From Anniella stebbinsi (taxonomy: Eukaryota > Chordata > Lepidosauria > Squamata > Anniellidae), in contig JARDYH010000005.1 in the NCBI GenBank assembly GCA_029215795.1, forward strand, positions 29,518,001 through 29,582,000: a DNA stretch of 64,000 nucleotides, given 5' to 3'. Of the stretch, positions 40,739 to 52,553 are shown in pieces. The first letter of the stretch is position 1. Each line of letters opens with the position of its first letter. The notes beneath the pieces were generated by a model that ran no database searches, was not told the DNA's origin, and saw nothing but the letters and a program-made list of their open reading frames with translations. The position numbers and the translations under genes were made by a program.

Positions 40739-41858
40739 AAGAGTGATTTAAAGCTCTTTCAAGGCGCATTACCAAATTTACCTCTACAAGAGCGGAGTGC
40801 AAATCAGGGGTCCAGGCGCATTTTATCTCCAATTATTCGCATTTTCGAATGCGCGTTAAATAGCGACTTTTAATTTACCGCAGGAGTAAGAGCGCCTTAT
40901 GTCTGTGTAAACAACTTTCTGAGGAGGCGCATTAAAGATCAGAGTGGGCGGACTGTGGTCCTGATGTCATGCATAGAACTGCCCCTTCGCTGGGAAAACC
41001 TCCCACTTTTTCATTTAGTTTTATTTCTTGTCTCCTGCTTGCAACTTCCTCCTTGTTCTCCGTCTCTCTGGATGGAAGCTCCAGGAAGAGGTGACCCAAT
41101 GTGAATTGAAAATAAAGTTTATTTTAACTCCCATGATGGAATATTTCGTTCATGGAGACAGGGGCCAGATGGAGGTGGTTTCACGAGAAGTAAAGGGGGT
41201 AGGAAGGATGTGCGGATGTGGGCATAATTAACGATCAGCTTGGACATACCATCCCCTCGCTTCTTACTGGGTTCCTGACATAAGCTGTGTATGTGTGTGT
41301 GTGCTCGCTGGGAAGAGGAGGGGGAAGGAACGAAGCAGCATCCCCCTGTCTGTTTTGGCATGTGTGTGTGCCAGGCACATTCCCATTTACTCCTGAGCAG
41401 TTCAGTTCAAATGGCAATTGGGCAAAGTTGGGGGAGAGAGAGGCAGTCCTAACTATAAATAAGTTTTCAAAGGGTGCTGGAGGGGGAAACTTATGAGGCA
41501 CATTCCCATTTACTCCTGAACAGTTCAGTTCAAATGGCAATCGGGCAAAGGGGGAGAGAGAGGTAGCCAAACAGGTTAACCACGTCATTCTCGCAGGTAA
41601 CCTAGGTAACCAAAGGCGGGAGATTCTGGTACGTGGGGAGAATAAAGGGTGGAAAACCTGTTTGGGCAGTTTCCTGGGACAAAGCACATTACTTTCAGCA
41701 ACATTTGCATGCATGTCAACAACTTTAAAGCGCGTTTCATACAGCCAGTAATGCACTGCTACGCCTCTCGTGTATAGGGATTAGGCATAAACACGCTTAT
41801 CAGGAAATGCACATAATCAGGCAACCGGGCGTCAAAGTGAAATCTTGTAGAGGGGGCC
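40739..41858 (+). mobile_element. Family B element, copy 3 (1120 bp)
   Basis: The left GTGCCTCTACAAGAG and the right CTTGTAGAGGGGGCC are flanked by ATAGG (40734-40738, 41859-41863). Subterminal AAGCTCTTTCAAGGCGCATT, GAATGCGCGTTAAATAGCGA and, at the far side, CCAGTAATGCACTGC match the other copies. Inside, a block with CACATTCCCATTTACTCCTG...CAGTTCAGTTCAAATGGCAA occurs twice (about 41377 and 41499). Copy 4 (59229-60281) is co-linear over most of the length. Frames in the interior overlap the duplicated block and are not credible genes. Confidence 0.87.
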
Positions 41859-41863
41859 ATAGG

Positions 41864-42085
41864 CTTGCTGGAAGAGATCAGTCTTTATAGCTCTTTTAAA
41901 TTCTTGAAGACTGGTGAGTTGGCAGATCTCTCCTGGCAGGTCATTCCATGCTAACTGGTCCTACTTGCTGCAGACTGAGTTGGGCCAGTTAATGGAAAAT
42001 GGACCGAAGTCCGGGGGACCAAGTCAACGAAAGCTCATTGAGCTCCAAACCCCAGTAGATTCCTCCAACATCCCAACCCGTGAGG
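41864..42085 (-). repeat. LINE 3' region (minus)
   Basis: CTTGCTGGAAGAGATCAGTC, TTTATAGCTCTTTTAAATTC and CTCCTGGCAGGTCATTCCATG follow the reversed L2/CR1 order. The terminal tail is absent, probably because Family B copy 3 inserted here. Confidence 0.6.
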
Positions 42086-44774
42086 AAATTTATAAAGAGT
42101 TCAATTAAGGTTTTTTCTGTAGTGGCAATACAAGGTCCAGTAGCATTATATATTTCCCTGCCACATACCAGAAGGAAGTAGAGTTGAGTTGCTGCCTGGA
42201 ATATACCTTAGCTGCAGGTAGATTGACTCTCTAGCTAGTTTTTGTTTGGTTTGTTTATTTTAAGAGGGAAGTAAGAAATAAAAGCTTCTCCATAAAGAGC
42301 AGTATATTTGCTCTGTAGTTGGATGATGCAACTAAGGAATATTTAGCCTCTAAAGAATTTTGGAGGTTTCAAGAAAGTGTAATAGAAATCAAATTAATGA
42401 TTTTATCAAATGATTTGTTCAAAAATGACTGGAATAATGACCATGTAGATAGTAGTTTACAACATTTTTTTTCCTTATTGAAAATAGGGATCGGTGCGAA
42501 TTCCATTCATTTTTTTTTCATAAGAATTTACCACAGTTTCCAAATTTCATCTTAACAGTACAGAAAGAACTTGAGGTTTAAAAATCTGAATGTGAGAGAA
42601 AGCAGAATTGTGAGATTCATCCTTTCTGGCAGAAAGTGTTGACTGCTTAGTTCTTACAAGCCTGGCTTTGAATCCTTGTGTATTCAATCATGTTTGTCAT
42701 GTTGTGTATTCAGCCTTGCTTGTGTTGCTGAACTAGCATTGCCAATTCTTTTGTTTTTTCTGGAAAGCTCTTCATGTTTAACAGCCAGGTAGCAGCCAGG
42801 TACAATATGATTCTCTCCATGCTGGGAATAGCAGTACCTATTGAATTTGGCGAGTGCAGATGGGTGACATTTTGTTTGCTTTACTTTTGATAAGAACTTA
42901 CCAAAATGTGCACATTTCTTCATAAATGGGATGTGGAAAATGCTTGAGTTTAAAAAACAGGTTATATTTTCATTACTCTAATTAGTTTTTTTTTTATGAC
43001 ATAGCGGGGTTGGTAACCAGCACCCCCTGGCTTAATTTCAAAAGTCCTCTGCAAGCAATCAGTTCAGGTCTCTGGCAAGAGTGATCTGTCCCTCCTCTAG
43101 TGGCCTTCTGGGTGAGGAGAAAGGCCAGAGAAAGGGGATGGTGCTATGCACTATCCATGCCCCTGACAGATTACCCCTGAGGGAATGTGGCCCACAAGAG
43201 GAAAAAAAAAGGCTCTTCACCCCAGCAATAACATCTCATGATACTAGCCCACCCATTTTGCACACAGTAATGATAAATAATTTTGCAGGAGAACAGGACG
43301 TACATTTCCCACCTAAATTCAAAACAGTATAAATACTGGGAAATAATTGTTTTTGTACAGTGGATATGCTAGATGGTGTGAGGGCTGGGGGGTGCAATCA
43401 GAATCCCCTTCATAAAATAATAAACAAAGGCATTTTCTTCCCTGTGAGGCGTATTAACAAATAAAGTTGGAATCTTCAAGAACTCAAAGAAGAAAGGCTA
43501 TTTCCTGAACATTCTGAACATTGGGAAGTCAGATTTAGGGGAGGGGAGAGCATTTTGTATCTTTAAAATGACTAACTTGCCCTCCTAAAAAGAAAAAGAA
43601 GAAGAAAATGTCATGAACAATCTTTTAAGACAAAGGAAACCAGATCAGATTGAAAAAGTTGGGATTTTGCTTTAGGATCCTAACCATTACCCACAATTCC
43701 AGGCTGTGAAACTTTTGCTTTCTCTTTGCTTTCTCTCATGCAACAGTGCTTTTATCAATCATCTTCAGCAAGATATCCAGCACTGCACCCCTTGCAGCAG
43801 CCATTCCGCAGAAGTCAGCCACTGCGGCAGCCCTAGAAACCTCAGCTAAGGCTTGACAGAAACCAGAGCCTTTCCTGCTGCTGTCAAGCAACTTTTCTCA
43901 CTCTGGTCTCTGAGCGCTGCACCCTAGTTGACCTTCACATGCTTCAGGATAACTTAGCTAAGATACGCAATGCCCACAATTTACGCCATGTGGCACAGGA
44001 AGGAAAAAGCAGCTGTGCCACACTTTGCTTTTATAACAACAAGGACAAAAAGGTGACACAAAAATGAAAGGCACTGGGGCCATTCGAAATACTCAGCTAG
44101 GCCTCAGGAGGCCTGGCTTTGTTTCCTGGGTCTATTGCAGACTCTTGATCTGTCCTTGGGCAAATGACCCAGAAGCCCATTCACATAAGTGACTGAGATA
44201 GTCAGTTTCAAGTGATAAAGTGTTATCATTTGTAAGCTCACCTCTCATCAGAAGGCATTTAGGAGTGTGATCAGTACTAGCATGCTGTTGATGATAACTG
44301 TTGCTCTGACCAGCTATCTACTGGAATTACGAAGTGACAACTATGAGCATATGAACCTGCTTGCCAAGTAAATCTGTCCACTAATTTAAAGCAGCAGGTG
44401 ATAGGAAACCCACAACAGGCCTATCCCAGCTCCCATTGTAGGGAAATTGCAGTGATTTGATGAGAAATGTTGAGTAGAAATGGTCCACCATGGCTAATCG
44501 TGTGGGCTCCCAGTTGGACAGACCACAAGCAAGTCATCATGTCATCATAGTGGTCCTGGAATTTCACCTGACATGTCCTGGCTTACTGATGTAAGAAGGC
44601 TTCCTTGGTCGGTGTGGCTGGTTTCCCTACATTTCCCTCCTTTCACCACAGAATTCCTACCTGACATCCCTCAGTAGTCCATTTCAAGACCTGCTGTGGA
44701 TACTAGCACAAAGGAACACAACAGGTCCTTCCAAAACCAAACTCAGTTAAGGGACACAAGGCATTGAAAATACG
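42086..44774. other. Mostly unassigned; one SINE-like piece
   Basis: About 2.7 kb without strong repeats. 44090-44175 (CCTGGCTTTGTTTCCTGGGT, CTTGATCTGTCCTTGGGCAA) resembles the middle of a MIR-like SINE. A T run is near 42985. No frame is convincing. Confidence 0.45.
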
Positions 44775-44890
44775 CAGCGAAGACAACAAAGAATCTTGTG
44801 GCACCTTAAAGACTGATAAATGTATTTTGGCATATGTTTCCATGGACAGAAGTCTACCTCATCAAGCTTTATGCAGAATTGTCATAGGCG
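44775..44890 (+). repeat. AATCTTGTGGCACCTTAAAGAC repeat
   Basis: AACAAAGAATCTTGTGGCAC, CTTAAAGACTGATAAATGTA, TTTTGGCATATGTTTCCATGG and ACCTCATCAAGC are a block I recognise as a widespread sauropsid dispersed retroelement. Confidence 0.65.
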
Positions 44891-44965
44891 TCACCTCTTA
44901 CATTTCATGGTCATTTGGCCCAAATGTTTCCAGTTTTTTTCCTAGTCTATTCCTATGTTTATGTA

Positions 44966-45240
44966 CATAAGAACGTAAGAAGAGCTGTGCTGGATCAGAC
45001 CATGGGTCCATATAGCCCAACATTCTGTTCACACAGTGGCCAAACAGCTGTTGACTAGAAAACCCACAAGCAGGACACAGATGCAAGAGCACCCTCCCAC
45101 CCATGATCACCAGCAACTGGTGAACATAGACATACTGCCTCTGCTACTGGAGATATTTCAAGAGAGTGTGAACCTCTCTAAACAATGACCCTTAACTTCC
45201 TTCTAATAGACATTTCACTCATGCTCTGAAAAGATCATTG
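44966..45240 (+). repeat. GGATCAGACC dispersed repeat, copy 2
   Basis: ACATAAGAACGTAAGAAGAG, CTGGATCAGACCATGGGTCC, CACACAGTGGCCAAACAGCT, AACCCACAAGCAGGACACAG and CCAGCAACTGGTGAACATAG. This is the best-preserved copy in the window and defines the block order used for the other two. Confidence 0.8.
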
Positions 45241-45289
45241 CGAGCTGCTGATTAATTAAAAAAAATAATGTATTTTTTATTGTGCAAGG

Positions 45290-45467
45290 GCTTTAGGGAT
45301 AGCAACACACATTGTGTGTGTGTGTGTAACATATATATCTGCCTTTTTAAACTTTTTAATGTTTACATTTATATTGTTATTTTTAATGGTTTTTAATTGT
45401 GCACTGCCCAGAGAGCTTCGGCTGATGGGCAGTATAAAGATGTAATAAATAAATAAATAAATAAATC
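45290..45467 (+). repeat. LINE 3' tail with terminal hairpin
   Basis: T-rich sequence, then GCACTGCCCAGAGAGCTTCG and GCTGATGGGCAGTATAAAGA form the terminal hairpin (CTGCCCA / TGGGCAG), followed by TGTAATAAATAAATAAATAA. This is a textbook L2/CR1-type LINE end for a squamate-like genome. A (GT)n tract is at 45314-45327. Confidence 0.82.
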
Positions 45468-45477
45468 CTGTCCTTCT

Positions 45478-45920
45478 AGTCCTTATACACTAGTCAGGAT
45501 AGCTTGCAATTAAAACCAGTTATAAAATACAATGACACTCCATAAAAATAATAATATGATAAAAACAAAGATGGGTTCAGTAGATAAAGCAAAGACATCT
45601 GATTATGTACCTGGTAGAACAAATTATCTACATGGTAAAACAAAGGCCTGCTGGAATGCAAAAGCTTTTGTCATCCGGTGAAACATAGCGAGGGTGTATG
45701 TGCATCTTTCCCGTACAGGGCAATGCATCCCATATTTGGGCAAGACCACTGAACAGGTCTTTTCTCTTGTCCCCATCAACTGAGCTTTCACTATATTTGA
45801 GACGTCGAGACAGATCTCTCCACCAGGTCTAACGGGTGCAGCTAAGCTGGTATGAGAGGAGGTGATCCCTAACGTATCCTGGATCCAAGTTCCCAGAACC
45901 AAATTGGTAACAAGCACAGC
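45478..45920 (-). repeat. LINE 3' region (minus)
   Basis: GCTTGCAATTAAAACCAGTT, AACAAAGGCCTGCTGGAATG, CAAAAGCTTTTGTCATCC and TTTTCTCTTGTCCCCATCAA match the reversed LINE noncoding order. It lies tail-to-tail with the plus-strand LINE end just before it. The overlapping 147-codon minus frame is noncoding LINE sequence. Confidence 0.62.
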
Positions 45921-46147
45921 TATTGCAAGATAAGGATAACATGATCCCAAGAGCAAATGTCCACTAAGATCCTTGCTGCTGAGTTCTGAACCAATGGAAA
46001 TTTCTAAAGACTTTTCAAAGGTAGCCTCACATAGAGCACATAGGTAGTTGTATCTATCTAGATACAACTAAGGCATGTGTCACCGTTCATAGGTCTTTAG
46101 CTCTTCACTCTTCCCCTTATATTCAGCTGCACACTCCCCTTTGCATC

Positions 46148-46149
46148 CC

Positions 46150-46202
<53 letters not shown>

Positions 46203-46209
46203 CACACAC
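46148..46209. repeat. (CT)n(CA)n compound microsatellite
   Basis: About 11 CT units then about 19 CA units with a CG interruption. Confidence 0.95.
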
Positions 46210-46488
46210 GTGGCCAACAAGTGGACTGCTATGGTTCTTCACTCTGTTGGCACTGTGGATAAAGAGCCCATTGCTTGTGTCTCAGCTCAGGTGTCTGAGA
46301 TCATAATAGTGGGAAAAATCCTTGGGATCAGACATGGAAGGGACAGATGGGAAATCTTTGCAGGCCAGATTAGGCCACTGGGACTATAGTTGACTGTCCG
46401 TTGCCTAAAGGGCCGGATCTTGGTAATGGCTTTCTGTACACAGATATTCTTGAGAATTTTGCCTTTGTTCTCTGATTCCTTTAAACCA

Positions 46489-46745
46489 CAGGTGGGCAAG
46501 ATGCGGCCCACGGGCCATATATGCCCCCCTTTGTGCTTCAGTGCCCCGTTGCTACCAAACTGCCATTGGCTATTTAAAGCAAAATAGCCACTGTTTTCCA
46601 GTTGCCACCAAAATACAGTGGCAAAATACACAGCTTTTCAAAGGAGCCTTGTTTTCTTGTTGCCACTGCTACACTGACAAATTTCAGTGGTGGGTTCTGG
46701 GGACGTGTGCAATGCAGCCCCTTGACCTCTGGAAGTTGCCCCCCT
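46489..46745 (+). mobile_element. CAGGTGGGCAAGATGCGGCCC hAT-like fragment
   Basis: Starts CAGGTGGGCAAGATGCGGCC and has a possible right end GGAAGTTGCCCCCCTTCCTG. The two resemble inverted CAGG-type hAT ends, but no TSD was found. Confidence 0.5.
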
Positions 46746-47064
46746 TCCTGAAACAAAAACAAGATAAAGACTTTTCTTAGTTGTTTCTCTCCCATATTTC
46801 TTGGAAATGTCTTTGTTATCTGTAATGACTACTGGTTGCCCCATTATCTGGTGCGAACATGCAATGCCTGCTGCTGATTAAAGGCTAAATGATAATTTCT
46901 CCAGTTCACACTCATTTGGATTTGATGAACTGCTGTTCAGTAGTCCTCTGGAGTTATTAATAGGTAGCTATTAATAGACCATAAGGCTGTGCATGCTCAC
47001 AAGAATTGCATCCGTTCATTTAGCAGCAGCATCTCCCCACTGGTGGTTTGTCCCTTCATAACAG

Positions 47065-47389
47065 CAGAGGTGTTGAAGTTCTTTCCGCCTGAGAATCTCT
47101 CAAGGGCTGCATTCCAGTGGTGGATGGATCCAAAGACAAATGGGGGGGGGAGGCCAAAGGCACAGGGCCAACATTAACCCCCCCCAGCAAATTTTAGCCT
47201 AAGGCTCTTACCGCCAGTAACTAAGCCTTAGGAGTAGCATTTCAGCCTTTTAAGGTTGAAAGCCAGGAAATCACCCAATAATCGATGGTTTGGGGAAAGG
47301 GAGCGTGGCTATCTGGCAACCCCAAAAGACCAGATTGGGATCTCAGATGGGCTGGCCTTAGGCCACAGGCCTGAGGTTCAATACCCCTG
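47065..47389 (+). mobile_element. CAGGGG-type hAT element, copy 2 (325 bp)
   Basis: The ends CAGAGGTGTTGAAG and GAGGTTCAATACCCCTG are flanked by CATAACAG (47057-47064) and CTTTACAG (47390-47397), 6 of 8. The interior matches the element at 8415-8782: GGCTCTTACCGCCAGTAACT, AAGCCTTAGGAGTAGCATTT, AAAGCCAGGAAATCA. Confidence 0.8.
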
Positions 47390-47429
47390 CTTTACAGGGT
47401 TCTTAACATTGAAAATAAAATTCCTCCCC

Positions 47430-47469
47430 CTCCTCCTCCTCCTCCTCCTCCTCCTCCTCCTGCTCCTCT
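47430..47469. repeat. (TCC)n microsatellite
   Basis: About 12 TCC units, right after the hAT element. Confidence 0.93.
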
Positions 47470-47559
47470 AGATGTGGCCAGCATTTTTGGATCTCACCAA
47501 AGCATGTGGGTTATCTGTCTGAATTAAAAACTGCCCCCCCCCCCCAAACAGGAGGCTTT

Positions 47560-48250
47560 GCTAGTGAGGATAAGATTAATGAATCAGGTGCTGGCCAAAA
47601 TCTTGTGGAACAGGATGACTGATGGCTGGGATCTTAGGTTTCGTCAGCCTCCTTGTCATCAAAGCTCAATTTCTGCAGCAAATTAATAATACCCATTAAA
47701 ATGGATTGATTGTCCTTGTCAGCCACTTTCCTCCCTTGCTCCCATGTGCTCTCTTATCAATGGCCCATTAGGTGAGCTACCCAAAGTGTTTGTGTCAGTG
47801 CCAAAGAATGTGCTCCTCTTCTTAGCCAGATGGAGGCTTGAATGATCCTTGGTTCCAGGGACTGATAACAACCTTGCTCATCAATAGGTCCCCACACGAA
47901 GGTGTCTACAGGATTTGTAATCATCGACTGTCAATAGTTCCTCTCCCCATAGCATTATTTATTCCTTGTGGCTACCAACTCTCATCTGGTGTAAGTTGAT
48001 GCAGCTCCGCTAAAATCAACAGTGCTGTGTGTCGATTTGCAATCTGCAGCCTTTAAAATGAGTTAATCCACAGTCCCCACATTTAAAAAAAAACCCCAGA
48101 GGGAACAGCTGTTTATTCATGTGGTTTTAATGTAATGTATGTTTTGGTTTGGCTTGAAAAGCATTTTATGGGCTGGCTTTCTTTACTAATGAAACAATGA
48201 ATCAGGGTGGGAGTGGAAAGCCATAACCTGAGATTTTGTATCCTCTCAAG
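47560..48250. other. Repeat-free island, possible conserved non-coding DNA
   Basis: About 690 bp with no recognised repeats. It has AAATTAATAATACCCATTAA (homeodomain-type), CATCAAAGCTC (TCF/LEF-like), CTTATCAATGG and GGATTGATTG words, dense but not simple. It is a candidate enhancer by composition only. Confidence 0.35.
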
Positions 48251-48603
48251 TAAAATTAGTTCAGGACTCCTGGGTCTACCCAATGCCTGCTCGAAGGGTG
48301 TTCTCTTTTAGGAGTTGGAACAAAAGTGCAGGCTAGGCAAATGAAGTAACATCATGGATAGTATCTCAACTTGTAAAAAAAGATTTGGAATCAGATGGGC
48401 AAGAACAGACATGGAGTTATTAAAAGCAACCTCTCTTGGTTTTTCTCCCTTTCTGACTTTGGGAAGGAGGGTAGAATAAAGTGGGCAGGAAGCCAAGGCC
48501 TCTTGAGTTCCTCTGTATCTTCTGGAAGATACAACAGACAGCTCAACATGTCAAAACAAAAGGCAACACAGAGCTATAGTGTTGTTTCCTTGTGCTCTTA
48601 AAT

Positions 48604-48737
48604 CAGGGGCATGCAACTTGTGACCCTCCAGGTTTGGCTTACAACTCCCATCAGCCCTATCCATCACAGCCAGTGGTGCTGGAATGATGGGAGTTATAGG
48701 CTAAAACATCCGGAGGGCCACAAGATGCCCACCCATG
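48604..48737. mobile_element. CAGGGGCATGCAACTTG palindromic element (134 bp)
   Basis: The left CAGGGGCATGCAACTTGTGA with CCCTCCAG pairs with the right CGGAGGGCCACAAGATGCCC and ACCCATG. The core is ACAACTCCCATCAGCC / GGAATGATGGGAGTTAT. The flanks TCTTAAAT / TCTTAATT match at 7 of 8. It is related in its core to 21961-22112 but has CAGGGG-type ends. Confidence 0.83.
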
Positions 48738-48784
48738 TCTTAATTAAAGGGTACCCCTGCTGTTCTATGGGGCTGTAGAATTTC

Positions 48785-48905
48785 TAGTAACATCATAGTG
48801 GATAGAGTGTTGGATGGGCTGTAGAGATCAAGATACATACTCACTGGATGGCCTTAGGCAAGTCACTCTCTTTTGATCTCAGTTCCCCATTTGATCAAAT
48901 TTGTC
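48785..48905 (+). repeat. MIR-like SINE
   Basis: CATAGTGGATAGAGTGTTGG resembles a tRNA-like head. GGATGGCCTTAGGCAAGTCA and TCTCAGTTCCCCATTTGAT follow the MIR middle order. Confidence 0.65.
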
Positions 48906-49097
48906 CCTTTTTACACTTGCCTTTACTGGTTCTACTTTTTCTCTTACTTGGTAGCTTTACTTCCTTTGCTATCTTCGCTTTTCTCAATGTTGAGGTTGAG
49001 ACTGCGAGCTACTTTGGGCAGGAACCTGCTTTTATTGCTGTACAGCCTACCATGGGTTTCTCTATACACCCTGTTTAGTCTGTGGTGGATGCGAGTT

Positions 49098-49470
49098 GGC
49101 GCTGCATTGTAAATATGATGCAGTTTCAATTTGCAGCCACCATGGGCTTTCCCCCGAAACTGCGCTTTTTAAAAGTCGCTGACTTACCTTGACTTTTTCC
49201 TTTGCTCCGGGGCCACCGCTTTCATTCCTCTGTCTGTTGGTGCTGACCTCGATTCAGGTTGAGGATGGGGGCATTCCAGGGGCAGATTGAGGTCCAGGGT
49301 AGGTCATGGGAAGTGCAGGAAGGCTGGGCAGAAGGCAGGGGGTGGGCTCGACGAGCCGAATGGCCGTAGCTGCGGTTATTTTGTCCGGAAAGCCCGCACT
49401 CCCTCCTGCCATTGAGATTTACCATTTCCACCCTGCAGCTGCAATGCTGGGGTTTTTTGAGGGAACGAGC
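49098..49470 (+). repeat. Family I relic
   Basis: GATGCAGTTTCAATTTGCAG and CCACCATGGGCTTTCC match the right part of Family I copy 1 (near 27690-27725). The following 300 bp are GC-rich and only loosely comparable. Confidence 0.45.
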
Positions 49471-50756
49471 AGCCGAAGCAGCGGCATCAAGACACCACCC
49501 ATGTCTTCTTCACTGTGGACTGAACTGCCACATAGATTGAGTCAGCTATTACATGTAAATCTATTCAACAATCTCTCGATTGTGCATTCTACCAGAGGTT
49601 CTCTTAGATATGCCTTTTCTTTTGGTGGCAGAATGATGACTATCTCTCCTAGTTGGGGGACCACTCAGATGCCTGCATTTTAATATCGGAGTTTGCAAGA
49701 GAAAAAAGTATTTAGTTACTCTATTTGTTTTCACTGTTAAAAGTTTCATTTATTTCATATTTGCTTTTAATTTGTTTTCATAACTGTTCTGGGACTAGTT
49801 CGTTCATTTTTGTTGCTTCTATTTCTTCTTGATTCTCATAGCTTTCTATGGGAGACCCAACCTCTAACTTTGGTGTTTTCCTTCCTAATGACATTTTATT
49901 ACAATCCCTCCAAAGCATCAAGCCTCCCAGCCTTCAGATAGATAGGACAAATGATCCCCATTTGGTGGTAGTGGGCAATTAAAAAAGACGAACAGATTCA
50001 GTCTAACTGCCTCTGCATCCCTGGGTACCTTTTTCTGTGATCTATACAGGCTGTTCCAGCAGGGCTTCTGTTGAAATGAAGGAAATACAAATGGATTTTC
50101 ATTTGGAACCCAGTGATTTGATTTCATGTTTATTTCTGTCACTCAAATGAATGGAACAAACAGGTCTAAATTGTTTTGTTTCTCAGTGGTTCTTAAAATG
50201 AATGCACAATCCATATTTTTAAACCAGAAATCACAGCAAATAAGAGCTGCTTGAACTGTATGACAATCACATATAGACTTATTTCACTGTGAGGATGTGT
50301 GCCGAGAAGCTATATACACTTTGTGTACATGCGTGGATTGTGGTTATCATATGTAGTCTTGAACTCCTAGTGGCTTGTACACCTGTTGACCACTATGTTT
50401 CATTATCTTGGTTTGGCTGGATCCAGAATTTGCCAGTTCTTGGATTGGATCCAGAATCCGCCTTTTGCAAATGATTGGGGCTTTCTGCAAGTGGAAGGGG
50501 CTTTACTCGCAGAAGGTCCCTCCAAACAATTTTGGGGAATCCCCACACACCACAGCTAACCCCCATTCAGCAGGGTGTAGCATTTTCAGGAAGAAGGACA
50601 GCTTTTGTGGGAAAGTGGAAGCAGGGAGATCCACTTTCAACAGTGCAGTTGATTGAGCTTAAATCTGGATCTAACTCTTGTCGGACTTGGAGGGCTGGCC
50701 TTGGACTGCTTCTGTTCTGTTTTTGTGCTTGTGTGTAAGATTAAAGCAACATGGTA
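49471..50756. other. No recognised feature
   Basis: Unique-looking sequence. At 50410-50465 TGGATCCAGAATTTGCC and TTGGATCCAGAATCCGCC form a short duplication. No gene evidence. Confidence 0.4.
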
Positions 50757-50764
50757 GTCTTGGG

Positions 50765-51220
50765 TAGGGATGGGGAGAAATTCATTTGGTTTGCTTTTTA
50801 ATGCAAAATTACCTAAATTTGCACTTTCAAATCAATATGCGAATCAGAACTGTTATCCTTTGACATTTGTGTTCTCCTAATTTTGCAATAGAATTCTCCC
50901 ATTAAAAATGCATACAAAATGTGCATATTAGGGAAATGTGCACACAAAAATGCATATATTCATGAGAAATGGTAAAAATGCATCATATTCAATAAAGTGC
51001 TTGTAAAAATATGTATATGAGACAAACCTGTGTACAAAAATGCATATATTGGGAGAAAAATGCATAGGAATGTTCATGTGAACTTAAAAAAACCTCAGTG
51101 TTTTGGACAAACCAAAGTAGAAAGACTGGAAACATTCTCCAACTTTGGGATCAACCAAATTTAAGATTAGGAAACTGAGAAACTGAGAGAAACCAAATTT
51201 GACAGATTCACCTATCCATA
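50765..51220. mobile_element. Family H hAT-like element, copy 2 (456 bp)
   Basis: The ends TAGGGATGGGGAGAAATTC and GATTCACCTATCCATA are flanked by GTCTTGGG (50757-50764) and GTCTTGAG (51221-51228), 7 of 8, an 8-bp hAT-type TSD. The interior repeats AAAATGCATATAT, AAATGTGCA and GGGAGAAAAATG words, as in the copy at 26395-26829. Confidence 0.85.
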
Positions 51221-51299
51221 GTCTTGAGTTATGCTGGTTCAGCTGCAGCATGGATGCTGTTATGTGTTGTTTCACCCAGTGTTAGCTTCTGCATTAGTT

Positions 51300-51600
51300 A
51301 ACATTCATTCATTCAATATTTTTATACTACCTTTCAAGGGAAAGCTTCCTCAAGATGGTTCACAAGGTTTTTTTTTAAAAAAAACCCAATACATTATAAA
51401 ATACAATTAACTGAAACTATCCCATAAAACATTGAAAATAAAAGCAACACACACACAAATGGGAAATCGATTAATTTAAAAGCAGACTGGAACATCCAGG
51501 TCTTTTAAGGCCCATTTTAAAATAGTCAGGGAGGAAGTCACATGCACCATCCCAAGCCATGGGAGGGAGGTCATCCTAACCTCTCTTATCAATGTACTGA
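51300..51600 (-). repeat. LINE 3' tail (minus)
   Basis: CATTCATTCATTCAATATTT, TTATACTACCTTTCAAGG, AAGATGGTTCACAAGG and GGGAGGAAGTCACATGCACC are in the reversed LINE tail order. Confidence 0.62.
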
Positions 51601-52545
51601 TTATGCCCAACTCTACATTTTATGAATGACAACCACAGGGGTGACTCGTGGAAGAACAGGATATAACATCAGAGACAAGTAAAAAACCAAAGAACTGTGT
51701 AAAGAAATGTGATTTTTTTTTTTTGCAGATGATCAACATACCTTTTCACTCATAGAGATGCAGTCTGTGTAGGAAATTCATCAACTCTAAAGTGGGGGTG
51801 AGGGAAGATATTGGTTGTTTACTGATGAATATGTGTATTGAAACATACATTTCTACTGAATAAAAATGAGGCTGAACTTAAACCTGATTTATTCTTTAAG
51901 ACAAACAAACAAAACTTGGCCAGGATACCAATAAGGTTGGTAAAACCGATTGACCAAGTAACCCATTCCGTCCCCCTCGCCTCACCCAGGCTGTACTGAA
52001 ATGCCAGGAAAAGATTTGGTCTTCCTGCTGAGCAGCTAGGTTTACCTTACGATCTGTGTGTGGCCAGGCACACTCCATATTCCTCCTGTTTAACATTAGG
52101 AAAGGACCCCATAAATGTTCTTCAGGGGGTTGTAACAGAGCATCTGGCACCCTGTGATCATAGCCTCCAACAGCTGACATAACAGGTAAAAAAATTATTC
52201 CATGGCCAACTGGGCATCTGTCTTTTTTACTGGGGTATGCTGGTGACAGGAGTATTTCTACTGCACCAGCATATTTCTTGTCGACTTCAGCAGGTGGGCT
52301 GGCAGGATGATGTACTTGGTTCTCCAATTGCATCTGATATCTCTAAATTCTCATCGCTTCAGGGAGAACGTGGCATTCAGCTCCTTTTATATTAATGAGC
52401 ATTCCCACAGAAGCTTTATCTGTGCAAATAATTTTGATTTAAAATCTTGAGCTGGCCTAGTAGTCACTCTTTTAGAAAAATGAATGATTAGCTAGTTCAC
52501 AAGGATCAAATTCAACTTGCATTCACCAAACATGCCACCTTGAGG
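51601..52545. other. No recognised feature; 145-codon minus frame not supported
   Basis: A minus-strand frame spans 51896-52333. It has no domain I recognise, no exon signals and no second copy in the window, so I leave it as unassigned sequence. Confidence 0.35.
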
Positions 52546-52553
52546 GCCTAGGC

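Noticed and set aside
41235..41756. 173-codon minus-strand frame, similar to one at 59342
   Set aside because: Both lie inside Family B copies and cover an internally duplicated block (CACATTCCCATTTACTCCTG). The similarity reflects transposon homology, not a shared gene.
45624..46067. 147-codon minus-strand frame
   Set aside because: Overlaps reversed LINE 3' noncoding sequence.
51896..52333. 145-codon minus-strand frame
   Set aside because: No domain recognised and no second copy or splice context. Kept as unassigned.
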